Source: Bacteroidales bacterium (GTDB lineage: Bacteria > Bacteroidota > Bacteroidia > Bacteroidales > UBA932). Taken from it: a DNA stretch of 64,000 nt. Both the position numbers and the translations under genes were made by a program. Location of the stretch: positions 1,228,178 to 1,292,177 of the forward strand of contig JALCKZ010000001.1 of NCBI GenBank assembly GCA_022647615.1. Reading direction: 5' to 3'. The notes beneath the pieces are model-generated. The model was not told the origin of the DNA. It saw nothing but the letters and a program-made list of their open reading frames with translations, and did not search any database. This document shows, in pieces, positions 9,401-16,511 of the stretch. The stretch's first letter is position 1; each line of letters begins with the position of its first letter.

Positions 9401-10090
9401 ATGAAAAAAATTAATGGTGCTTTAGGTTTATTGCTTACAATAATAATTTGTGTATCTGCAAGTTGTGGCAAGGATGGCATCAAGGATGACATCAAGGATT
9501 ACTCTAATCTTGGACCTAGCAAGATTTTTTACGGTGCCAATAAAATAATGTCTGTAAATACAACCATTGACTGCAGCAGCTTGAATAAAATTTTGACATC
9601 TACAATCTGGTACGGCCGTTATACCACCTCTTTTAACACAAATTCTAAAGGAATTATTGACTCTGTGGATGTTTGTATTGACATGAATAAAGTTGATTTT
9701 CCAGGTGTGTCTCTTTATAAATTTACAGGAAAAGATTCTGTTTATCTGTACAGAATAGTTGGTTCCTCTGAATGTAAAAGATATGATTTATCATGCAGTG
9801 TTGATTCCAATTCAAAAATTTTGAGTTTCTTCTACAAAGGAAAAGCTGTAATGGAGTGGAAACTCGTAGGGCTTGAAGACGGAACCATTGCAGTAAATGG
9901 CCGTGACTTTGCTTTTTATAAATGGCTTACTATCAGGAAGTACTCTGGGATAAGGTCTGTCTATCGCCCCTATACTGAACGTTGGTTGAGTCTTTCCGGT
10001 GTTACACAAATAATGTCAGAAGCATTGCCTGTTGATGTTTGGAATTCCAAATATCCGTCACTTACCGGCTGGACGGAGAGCTGGGAATAA
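9401..10090 (+). CDS. Array lipoprotein 3 (most divergent copy)
   Basis: 229 residues; lipobox VSASC. It is the most divergent of the five: a KDGIKDDIKD duplication after the lipid-anchored Cys, changes around residues 95-120 (LYKFTGKDS, GSSECKRYD), and a remodelled C-terminal quarter (FYKWLTIRKYSGIRS, PYTERWLSLSGVTQ). The central segment encoding VDSNSKILSFFYKGKAVMEW stays identical in DNA to the others, suggesting ongoing gene conversion. It closes block A; the shared tail TATTGTAGTTACATAGCA follows, as after copy 5. Confidence 0.75.
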   Translation: MKKINGALGLLLTIIICVSASCGKDGIKDDIKDYSNLGPSKIFYGANKIMSVNTTIDCSSLNKILTSTIWYGRYTTSFNTNSKGIIDSVDVCIDMNKVDFPGVSLYKFTGKDSVYLYRIVGSSECKRYDLSCSVDSNSKILSFFYKGKAVMEWKLVGLEDGTIAVNGRDFAFYKWLTIRKYSGIRSVYRPYTERWLSLSGVTQIMSEALPVDVWNSKYPSLTGWTESWE

Positions 10091-10117
10091 TATTGTAGTT
10101 ACATAGCAGACTGCTAA

Positions 10118-10194
10118 GCAATGCGCCACAAAGCGGCGCATTGCCCTGTGGTTAACGCGGCTACCGCCGCGGAAATGCACGCGCTCCGCGCGGG
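10118..10194. repeat. GC-rich double-hairpin intergenic repeat, copy 1
   Basis: Perfect 10-bp stem GCAATGCGCC/GGCGCATTGC with loop ACAAAGC (10118-10144), then 11 nt, then CGCGGC-TAC-CGCCGCG (10156-10172), then a short GCGC hairpin. The first two hairpins recur with identical spacing at 23048-23102. The element is strikingly GC-rich against its surroundings. Confidence 0.8.
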
Positions 10195-10195
10195 C

Positions 10196-10230
10196 AAAAA
10201 AATAACAGGCAAAATGCCTGTTATTTTTTA
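10196..10230 (+). terminator. Terminator, inverted copy of the tnaA terminator
   Basis: Stem AAATAACAGGCA/TGCCTGTTATTT followed by T6. The surrounding 54 bp (10195-10248) equal the reverse complement of 6372-6425 with one mismatch. It terminates block A of the lipoprotein array. Confidence 0.85.
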
Positions 10231-10260
10231 TGCCTTATTATCATTACTACAAACTTCTTA

Positions 10261-10440
10261 CTGCAAAGTCATTTGAAAAGTTTCGCTCTGGCTTACTTCT
10301 CGCTAATGATATTTCTTAAATAACTAAAAATCACATGCAGTATTATACAATCACTTGCATTTGATAATTAGAATGATATCAATCATAAAGACAGTTTCAT
10401 GTCTTTGGATAATATAAGAGAGAAGCAACTATGAAAAAAA
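10261..10440 (+). repeat. Leader/promoter repeat, copy B (upstream of lipoprotein 4)
   Basis: Direct repeat of 6443-6622 with about 90% identity by eye, ending at the start codon of lipoprotein 4. Here the leader drives a lipoprotein gene directly, with no protease gene between. Confidence 0.8.
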
Positions 10441-11123
10441 TTAATGGTGCTTTAGGTTTATTGCTTACAATAATAATTTGTGTATCTGCAAGCTGCAGCA
10501 AGGATGACATCAAGGATTACTCTAATCTTGGACCTAACAAGATTTTTTACGGTGCCAATAAAATAATGTCTGTAAATACAACAATTGACTGCAGCAGCTT
10601 GAATAAAATCCTGACATCTACAATCTGGTACGGCCGTTATACTACCTCTTTTAACATAAACTCTAAAGGAATTATTGACTTTGTGGATGTTTGTATAGAC
10701 ATGAACAAAGTTGATTTTCCCGGCGTGTCTTATTATAAATTTGTAGGAAAAGATTCTGTTTATCTGTACAGAGTAGCTGCCCCTGAATATAAAAGATATG
10801 ATTTATCATGCAGTGTTGATTCCAATTCAAAAATTTTGAGTTTCTTCTACAAAGGAAAGGCTGTAATGGAGTGGAAACTCGTAGGGCTTGAAGACGGAAC
10901 CATTGCAGTAAATGGAGATGACTTTGCTTTTCATGGAAGGCTTACCACCAGGAAGTACTCAGAGATAAGAACCGTTTATCGTCCCTTTACTGAGTATTTT
11001 TCAAATGCAGGAAAAGCAGAAGCAGTGTCAGATGCAAAAGAAATAATGTCAAAAGCATTGCCTGTTGATGTTTGGAATTCCAAATATCAGCCAGACCCTG
11101 CCTGTACGGAGAGTTGGGAATAA
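10431..11123 (+). CDS. Array lipoprotein 4
   Basis: 230 residues; lipobox VSASC. After the first residues it is almost identical to copy 1, including its C-terminal SKYQPDPACTESWE, while its signal peptide (MKKINGALG) matches copies 2, 3 and 5. It opens block B behind its own leader copy and terminator, so block B can be expressed independently of the protease. This pattern indicates block-wise duplication of a 1-2 type pair. Function unknown. Confidence 0.75.
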   Translation: MKKINGALGLLLTIIICVSASCSKDDIKDYSNLGPNKIFYGANKIMSVNTTIDCSSLNKILTSTIWYGRYTTSFNINSKGIIDFVDVCIDMNKVDFPGVSYYKFVGKDSVYLYRVAAPEYKRYDLSCSVDSNSKILSFFYKGKAVMEWKLVGLEDGTIAVNGDDFAFHGRLTTRKYSEIRTVYRPFTEYFSNAGKAEAVSDAKEIMSKALPVDVWNSKYQPDPACTESWE

Positions 11124-11150
11124 TATTGATAATATAAAATAGAAGCAACT

Positions 11151-11843
11151 ATGAAAAAAATTAATGGTGCTTTAGGTTTATTGCTTACAATAATAATTTG
11201 TGTATCTGCAAGTTGCAGCAAGGATGACATTAAGGATTACTCTAATCTTGGACCTAACAAGATTTTTTACGGTGCCAATAAAATAATGTCTGTAAATACA
11301 ACCATTGACTGCAGCAGCTTGAATAAAATCCTGACATCTACAATCTGGTACGGCCGTTATACTACCTCTTTTAACATAAACTCTAAAGGAATTATTGACT
11401 TTGTGGATGTTTGTATAGACATGAACAGAGTTGATAATCCCGCCGTGTCTTATTATAAATTTGTAGGAAAAGATTCTGTTTATTTGTACAGAGTAGTTCC
11501 CTCTGAATATAAAAGATATGATTTATCATGCAGTGTTGATTCCAATTCAAAAATTTTGAGTTTCTTCTACAAAGGAAAGGCTGTAATGGAGTGGAAACTC
11601 GTAGGGCTTGAAGACGGAACCATTGCAGTAAATGGAGATGACTTTGCTTTTCATGGAAGGCTTACTACCAGGAAGTACTCAGAGATAAGAACCGTTTATC
11701 GTCCCTTTACTGAGCATTTTTCAAATGTGGGAAAAACAGAATCAGTGTCATATGCAAAAGAAATAATGTCAAAAGCATTGCCTGTTGATGTTTGGAATTC
11801 CAAATATCCGCCATACCCTGCCTGGACGGAGAGCTGGGAATAA
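11151..11843 (+). CDS. Array lipoprotein 5
   Basis: 230 residues; lipobox VSASC. It resembles copy 2 (RVVPSEY patch, SKYPPYPAWTESWE end) but has a private NPAVSYYKF patch near residue 95 and HFSNVGKTESVS near 191. It is separated from copy 4 by the same 27-bp spacer with the AGAAGCAACT leader. The gene is followed by the same 18-bp tail that follows copy 3, marking the right end of the duplicated block. Confidence 0.75.
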   Translation: MKKINGALGLLLTIIICVSASCSKDDIKDYSNLGPNKIFYGANKIMSVNTTIDCSSLNKILTSTIWYGRYTTSFNINSKGIIDFVDVCIDMNRVDNPAVSYYKFVGKDSVYLYRVVPSEYKRYDLSCSVDSNSKILSFFYKGKAVMEWKLVGLEDGTIAVNGDDFAFHGRLTTRKYSEIRTVYRPFTEHFSNVGKTESVSYAKEIMSKALPVDVWNSKYPPYPAWTESWE

Positions 11844-11873
11844 TATTGTAGTTACATAGCAACGACAACAATG

Positions 11874-12001
11874 TTGTGCCACAACTTTGTAAAAATCTCT
11901 TATATACAGATGTTTACAGAGGCGCGCTACCCCTGTTTTTGCCTTAGCGATGCTTTTTAATAATTTGATTATCAGTTAGTTTTGCAAAGTTGTGGCACAA
12001 T
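11874..12001. repeat. Inverted-repeat element at the 3' end of the YbaK gene
   Basis: TTGTGCCACAACTTTG (11874-11889) and its perfect reverse complement (11986-12001) bracket about 96 bp. The right arm lies in the last codons of the minus-strand YbaK gene, so the transcript could form a long 3' hairpin. The right half shares spacing and sequence (GCCTTAGCG, N14, TTTGATTATCA, N5, TTTTGCAAA) with the element at 12478-12598. Confidence 0.65.
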
Positions 12002-12457
12002 TGCTGCACCGGTCTCCTTAATTAAATCCTGAGGATTAATTTTTACCTGCAGCCCTCTGATGCCAGCACTAACGTAGATATAAGGAAATTGCAAACAACT
12101 GTCGTGAATAAAAGTGGGAAACTTTTTCTTCATCCCGATAGGTGAGCACCCTCCGCGAATGTAGCCTGTTGTTGGCAGCAGCTCTTTTAGCGGAATCAAA
12201 TCACAGCTCTTGTTGCCTGATACCTTTGCTGCCATTTTCAGATTTACCTCTTCATCACCGGGAACAACGCAAACAAAATGCCCCGTGCGGTCTCCCTTGA
12301 GAACCAGTGTCTTAAACACCTGATTGATGTCCTCTCCAAGGCTGTCAGCAACGTGCTGTGCGGAGAGATTCTCCTCATCCACCTGATACGGCACAAGCTC
12401 ATACTTGATGCCGGCCTTGTCCAGGAGGCGTGCTGCGTTTGTTTTGTTGATTTTCAT
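11972..12457 (-). CDS. ybaK: YbaK/EbsC-type aminoacyl-tRNA deacylase (Cys-tRNA(Pro) hydrolase)
   Basis: 161 residues from the ATG at 12457 (MKINKTNAARLLDKAGIKYE), chosen because a TAAATTTG promoter box with a TTTG 20 nt upstream lies just before it; the longer frame would start inside that promoter region. The YbaK/EbsC domain covers most of the protein: 'YQVDEENLSAQHVADSLG', 'VFKTLVLKGDRTGHFVCVVPGD', 'AKVSGNKSCDL' and the glycine motif 'TGYIRGGCSPIGMKK'. The family hydrolyses mischarged Cys-tRNA(Pro) in trans. It stands alone on the minus strand and is flanked on both sides by inverted-repeat elements. Confidence 0.88.
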   Translation of the reverse strand: MKINKTNAARLLDKAGIKYELVPYQVDEENLSAQHVADSLGEDINQVFKTLVLKGDRTGHFVCVVPGDEEVNLKMAAKVSGNKSCDLIPLKELLPTTGYIRGGCSPIGMKKKFPTFIHDSCLQFPYIYVSAGIRGLQVKINPQDLIKETGAAIVPQLCKTN

Positions 12458-12477
12458 TGTGCGCAAATTTACAATGT

Positions 12478-12598
12478 CAGGCTGGATTTTGCAAAACGTG
12501 CTGAGTTTTAGATAATTAAAAAATGACGCCAGGCCATTATGGCTTAGCGTCATTTCACACTACTTTGATAATCAATGAATTTTGCAAAATCCAGCCTG
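12478..12598. repeat. Inverted-repeat element at the 3' end of the transglutaminase-like gene
   Basis: 19-bp perfect inverted repeat CAGGCTGGATTTTGCAAAA (12478-12496) / TTTTGCAAAATCCAGCCTG (12580-12598). It encloses a second hairpin AAATGACGC/GCGTCATTT. The left arm overlaps the putative YbaK promoter, and the right arm ends 6 bp after the stop of the upstream minus-strand gene. Confidence 0.7.
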
Positions 12599-12604
12599 TA
12601 CGGA

Positions 12605-13900
12605 TTATCTATATGGATTCTCCCAGAACCGCTTGCTGTCCGTTGTGACCTCTTTGCTGCTTCTGTCCGGCTTGTAATTCTGCGGACATAAATCTATGTA
12701 TGTGTGCTGTGCAATTTCCTCCGGAGTGTATTTGTGTCCTTGAATGTAAGTCTCTGTATCAAAGCCTGTATGGTTAATGCACTCTACATAGTACAGATTC
12801 TTGCTCATGTAATCGAAATATTCTTGTTGTGACTTTTTCTGTCCGTTCCAGTTGGCATCATCATTAAGCCGGACTGTGCGTCCATCTTTGAATCTTTCAC
12901 GCACCTCTTCTATGGAAAGCAGATTGTAATTTTCATCCATCATGAATGCGGCAAATGTTGGGTCCATCCAAATCCACTTGTGCAATGTGTTGGAATACAC
13001 AGAATTAATTACGTGACAATCATTGATGTAAACCTTTGGCATGCATGTGACGTATCTGGATTTGAATCCCATTGCCAGGTAGCACTCATTTAGGAGCATT
13101 GCCAATCCTCTGCAGTTCAAACCATTTCCGCTTTTCTTGCAAGACTCAACCATATTTATTGCATTATATGGAGATGGGTTTCCGTGCATTCCGTCATGGC
13201 GGATTGTATTATGAACCCAAAACATAATCTTCTCAATCTTAGAGAGTTCATCTCCGTTACCGGCAATGCTGTCCAGATTAAATTTCATTCTCACGCGCAC
13301 CAGATTGCTGTCATCTGGGTTGGCATAAGTAAAATGAAACTTTACACTGTCGGGAGCATAAGGGGCAGACTGCTGTAAAATATGCTGATAATCAGTCTTT
13401 TCTCTCAACGCTGTCATTGCATCTTTAAACTTTTGCTCTCCTCTTAAGGACGCAAGGTCCTCATCTTTCATTGCCCAGCTGTAAGACTCGGTGCCATATT
13501 TTGCAACGCTGTCAATTGCGGCAAGCGCCATCTGCTTATTGCCAACTCTTGCGTTGTAACAGGCTAGGTTATAATACAATGCGCTAAAGTCAAATCCTTT
13601 TTCATCCCGATAGTATTTTTTTATTTCGTCAGGCAGCGCTTTGTACTTTGCATAAAAATCATTGTATTCTTTTGCAAGAACGTTATAGTCATGTTTTTTA
13701 GATTTGCTCTGCTCTGTAACTGCGGTGCCAAAATCTTTGACTACTTGTTCAAAATTTTTAACAGCTACTGTATCAATAGTCTGAGTCTTAACTGTTTGTG
13801 ATGTTTTGTCTTGCTTCTTGCTGTTCTGTGCATTTGCCAGAAAGGGTAACATTAAAATTATTGCCGTTGTGGCACAACTTTGTAAAAATGTCTGTTTCAT
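12605..13900 (-). CDS. Exported transglutaminase-like superfamily protein with TPR segment
   Basis: 431 residues. N-terminal Sec signal ending near NAQNSK. Residues ~100-150 form a TPR end-of-group segment (YYNLACYNARVGNKQMAL). The transglutaminase-like core shows the Cys-His-Asp triad in order: NCRG (Cys near 264), CHVINSVYS and WMDPTF. The triad is intact, so a thiol protease or transglutaminase-fold activity in the periplasm is plausible, but the substrate is unknown. No operon partner: YbaK follows only after an inverted-repeat element. Confidence 0.78.
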   Translation of the reverse strand: MKQTFLQSCATTAIILMLPFLANAQNSKKQDKTSQTVKTQTIDTVAVKNFEQVVKDFGTAVTEQSKSKKHDYNVLAKEYNDFYAKYKALPDEIKKYYRDEKGFDFSALYYNLACYNARVGNKQMALAAIDSVAKYGTESYSWAMKDEDLASLRGEQKFKDAMTALREKTDYQHILQQSAPYAPDSVKFHFTYANPDDSNLVRVRMKFNLDSIAGNGDELSKIEKIMFWVHNTIRHDGMHGNPSPYNAINMVESCKKSGNGLNCRGLAMLLNECYLAMGFKSRYVTCMPKVYINDCHVINSVYSNTLHKWIWMDPTFAAFMMDENYNLLSIEEVRERFKDGRTVRLNDDANWNGQKKSQQEYFDYMSKNLYYVECINHTGFDTETYIQGHKYTPEEIAQHTYIDLCPQNYKPDRSSKEVTTDSKRFWENPYR

Positions 13901-14040
13901 AATATTTTACCAATTGTCGCTAAGCGTTAAAATGGCTAGCGCATTTTATTGATTAATTTCTTCTTTCTTCTTATTAGACGTACAAATGTTTCTTTTGCTT
14001 CAAAATTTTGAAGAAACTTTTTGCAGAAAATCTTACGAGT

Positions 14041-14070
14041 TTGTTATTCATCTATAAATGAGTAACTTTG
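14041..14070 (+). promoter_or_regulatory. Bacteroidetes-type promoter of the SMR gene
   Basis: TTG (14041-14043), 19 nt, TAACTTTG (14063-14070): a full match to the Bacteroidetes -33/-7 promoter. It places transcription start near 14077 and rules out a translation start at 14068. Confidence 0.8.
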
Positions 14071-14091
14071 CAGAAAGTTATCGAAAGGAAA

Positions 14092-14424
14092 ATGAAACAG
14101 TATATCTTCTTGATATTGGCCATTATATGTGAGGTTGCGTGGGCGCTGCTCTTAAAGTTTACAAATCAGTTTACAAAAGTTGGAATGACAATCATCACTC
14201 TGATTGCCTATTTTGCCGCGCTTTTCTTTTTGGATAAAACTCTGAAAACCATGCCAGTGGGGTTGGCTTATGCAGTATGGGCCGGTTCCGGAATGGTGCT
14301 GATTGCTTTGCTTGGTGTTGTTATTTTAAAACAGCATCTTGATTGGCCCGCAATTATTGGTCTATCTCTGATTCTTTGCGGAGTCCTGATTATCAATATT
14401 TTCTCTAAGTCTATTGTGCACTAG
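14092..14424 (+). CDS. Small multidrug resistance (SMR/EmrE-SugE) family transporter
   Basis: 110 residues from the ATG at 14092, preceded by AAAGGAAA. It is the same length as EmrE and has four predicted membrane helices. The essential proton/drug-coupling Glu14 is present (AIICEVAWALLLKF), as are the family segments 'PVGLAYAVWAGSGMVLIALLG' (second and third helices) and 'DWPAIIGLSLILCGVLIIN' (fourth helix). It is an inner-membrane dimeric antiporter, either for cationic drugs or guanidinium-type compounds; the subfamily cannot be fixed by eye. Its 3' end overlaps the convergent gene by 14 bp. Confidence 0.9.
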   Translation: MKQYIFLILAIICEVAWALLLKFTNQFTKVGMTIITLIAYFAALFFLDKTLKTMPVGLAYAVWAGSGMVLIALLGVVILKQHLDWPAIIGLSLILCGVLIINIFSKSIVH

Positions 14425-15685
14425 GAGCTCCATCCAAATGATAAATCCTATCTCTTTCAACTGACAGAACGCCTTTTATCTTTTTGAAGTAGATTATTGC
14501 ATCACCTATGTTTTTCTCTTTTGGGATTGAGATTGCAATTGCGTTAAAGTTGTTGTACTTGTAGATGAAACTTGCACCATATTTCTTTACGGCTTTATAT
14601 AAAGCAGTTGTGTCTTTCCTCTCTCCATAACTGATTATCAATGTGCTAGGGGTAAATTGCTCATTGCCAATCTCCGTGTTACTCTCCGTCTTCTGCATGC
14701 ACTCTGGTTCATCGCTTATAATTCTATAAAGTTTAGGGCTTTGCAGAACGTCATAGATATCATACTTCTTGCCGTCTATTTTAATTGTCCTGTATATCAA
14801 GCGAATGCCGTGGCTGTAATCTACATACCAATTTACATGTTTGCTGTATGACGGCTGAATGTTTTTCCCGTTTTCCAGCCTCCAACCGTAGATTGTTTCA
14901 TACCTGGATATTCCGTCAGGAGTATAACCTCTTGCTGCTAATGAGGCAGAATCTTCATCTGTAAGTTCTCTGTAATAGTTTGTTTTATAGGATAATATCA
15001 CATCTTTCTTTAGACCGCTTATAAGCTGGCCAAAGTGATAACCTTTTACTTTGAACAATTCATTGATGGCATTGTTGCTGTCTTCAAAAACGTAAGGCTG
15101 ACAGTTTCTGTCTTTGACCGGACGGAAGGGGAATGGATCAATTGAGCCCTCTGCCGCATCTGCAATTTTATCAGTCAAGTAAGCAGTTGGCAAAGAGCAG
15201 TATAGGGAGTCTGCTATTTCAATTGCCGCTTTTGGCGTCATTGGCATTCTTATAAAATCTTCATTGGTCCCGACAGATAGATAATCCGGAAGTGCCTGAA
15301 TTTCAACTCTGTGCTTGCGGCGCAGAATAGGGATGCTGTCAACAATATCTGTCGTGAATACAATATTCTTAAAATATTTCAAAGAATCAGGTACATTGCC
15401 TGCCAGTATCTGCCTTACTGTCAATGAGTCTCTGCGGCGCATTCCTGCCGGGTTAATGGAGAGATATTCTCCGCGTGCGTTGTAAAATCCTACAGTGTCC
15501 AGAGATTTTATGAACTCTTTGCCGGTCATTCTTGTGATGCCATTGCTGCTGCTGCCGTTGTTGCTGCTAGCGCTGCTAAGTTGCTGGTAGTACGGAACAG
15601 GCATCCGCTGCTGGGCATAAGCATTTGAAAATGAAAATAATATTCCAACAGCCAGAAGAGCTAATATTTGATATTTTATATTCAT
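14411..15685 (-). CDS. Exported protein of unknown function
   Basis: 424 residues with a clear signal peptide (cleavage near NAYAQQ) followed by a Ser/Asn linker. A segment 'DYLSVGTNEDFIRMPMTP ... CSLPTAYLTDKI ... DPFPFRP' (about 135-190) resembles a module I have seen in exported uncharacterised proteins of several phyla, and 'HVNWYVDYSHGIRLIYR' (about 290-306) looks like a conserved core with His/Tyr/Asp residues. No enzyme family could be assigned. It lies immediately downstream of higA on the same strand (3 bp), so it may be read through from the toxin-antitoxin promoter; it converges with the SMR gene. Confidence 0.6.
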   Translation of the reverse strand: MNIKYQILALLAVGILFSFSNAYAQQRMPVPYYQQLSSASSNNGSSSNGITRMTGKEFIKSLDTVGFYNARGEYLSINPAGMRRRDSLTVRQILAGNVPDSLKYFKNIVFTTDIVDSIPILRRKHRVEIQALPDYLSVGTNEDFIRMPMTPKAAIEIADSLYCSLPTAYLTDKIADAAEGSIDPFPFRPVKDRNCQPYVFEDSNNAINELFKVKGYHFGQLISGLKKDVILSYKTNYYRELTDEDSASLAARGYTPDGISRYETIYGWRLENGKNIQPSYSKHVNWYVDYSHGIRLIYRTIKIDGKKYDIYDVLQSPKLYRIISDEPECMQKTESNTEIGNEQFTPSTLIISYGERKDTTALYKAVKKYGASFIYKYNNFNAIAISIPKEKNIGDAIIYFKKIKGVLSVERDRIYHLDGAPSAQ

Positions 15686-15688
15686 ATT

Positions 15689-16000
15689 TTACAGCATTGC
15701 TGCAATTTTTCTAATCTCATTCAATCGTTTGGCCAGCTTTTTATCGCCTCTTGCGGTTTGCATATTGTATTTTGTCTGAATACGCATAAGTGTGTCAGCC
15801 TCAACTCCTAATGCTGCCTCAAAAAGAAGGGATGTGTTAGGCGTCAAAGGCCTTTTTGAGTTTAAAATTTCATTTAAAACAGTATGTGATATCCCCATAT
15901 CAGCTGCAAGCTTTCTTTGCGAAATGCCTCGGTATTCTATCTCCTCTTTAAGAATCTCCCCTGGGTGGGTTGCGTATGCTCCGTATCCTAAATTTGCCAT
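15689..16000 (-). CDS. higA: HigA-family antitoxin (XRE helix-turn-helix)
   Basis: 103 residues. Diagnostic HigA features: 'THPGEILKEEIEYRGISQRKLA', then a helix-turn-helix 'DMGISHTVLNEILNSKR', then 'LLFEAALGVEADTLMRIQTKYNM'. It neutralises the HigB toxin and autoregulates the operon (family knowledge). The toxin gene lies immediately upstream, stop and start nearly touching, in the toxin-first order typical of higBA. Confidence 0.9.
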   Translation of the reverse strand: MANLGYGAYATHPGEILKEEIEYRGISQRKLAADMGISHTVLNEILNSKRPLTPNTSLLFEAALGVEADTLMRIQTKYNMQTARGDKKLAKRLNEIRKIAAML

Positions 16001-16001
16001 G

Positions 16002-16319
16002 CTACTTATAATGTTTTGATAATTCTATTATGTTGCATATAGTTATTGTGGTCTCTGTTTTTATTGTTGTGACGGTAAATTCTATTCTATATTGTCTATT
16101 GACTCTTATTGATGATATCCCTTGTTTTTCTCCCTTTAAAATCTCGTAATTAAGGGATTTGTACTGATATAGTTCTGAAATTGTTTTTGCACTTTCTAAC
16201 AGTTCTATTCTTCTTATGTATCTTGTTATTATTTGAGGTTGATATCTATGTTGTTTGTCCTTGCATTCTCCAGTGTAGTATAACTCTGAAAGGTACTGTT
16301 TATCAAAAATAATCTCCAT
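16002..16319 (-). CDS. higB: HigB/RelE-type toxin
   Basis: 105 residues from ATG 16319 (a GTG three bases earlier is also possible). RelE/ParE fold: C-terminal 'GEKQGISSIRVNRQYRIEF' and 'ITICNIIELSKHY' match the HigB catalytic region (SIRVN.QYRI). It is a ribosome-dependent mRNA endonuclease by family. First gene of a toxin-antitoxin pair with higA. Confidence 0.88.
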   Translation of the reverse strand: MEIIFDKQYLSELYYTGECKDKQHRYQPQIITRYIRRIELLESAKTISELYQYKSLNYEILKGEKQGISSIRVNRQYRIEFTVTTIKTETTITICNIIELSKHYK

Positions 16320-16452
16320 CACAAAATTAATATTAATAATTGATGTTCACAAAAAAAGTGAACGATATATTATTTCTTATTTTGCAAATCTAAAGTGTGA
16401 TTTTAATTTTTGGATGCCATATCGTATAATTCTTTGAGTTTACGATTTTGCA

Positions 16453-16482
16453 TTGAAGTCAATAAAACAAATTGTAAATTTG
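16453..16482 (+). promoter_or_regulatory. Bacteroidetes-type promoter of aldo/keto reductase gene
   Basis: TTG (16453-16455), exactly 19 nt, TAAATTTG (16475-16482); start codon 30 nt downstream. Confidence 0.75.
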
Positions 16483-16511
16483 GGTAATGATTTAATGGAG
16501 TATTATTTATT

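Larger units (their letters stand above)
10091..10260. other. Gene-free spacer between array blocks: palindromic repeat plus terminator
   Basis: The 340 bp between lipoproteins 3 and 4 hold no gene. In order: the block-end tail (to 10108), a GC-rich double-hairpin repeat (about 10118-10194), an inverted copy of the tnaA terminator segment (10195-10248), then the leader repeat copy B (from 10261). Confidence 0.85.

Noticed and set aside
7961..11843. Regularly spaced repeats that could suggest a CRISPR array
   Set aside because: The repeat unit is a whole ~720-bp lipoprotein gene, not a 25-40 bp repeat with unique spacers; no cas genes.
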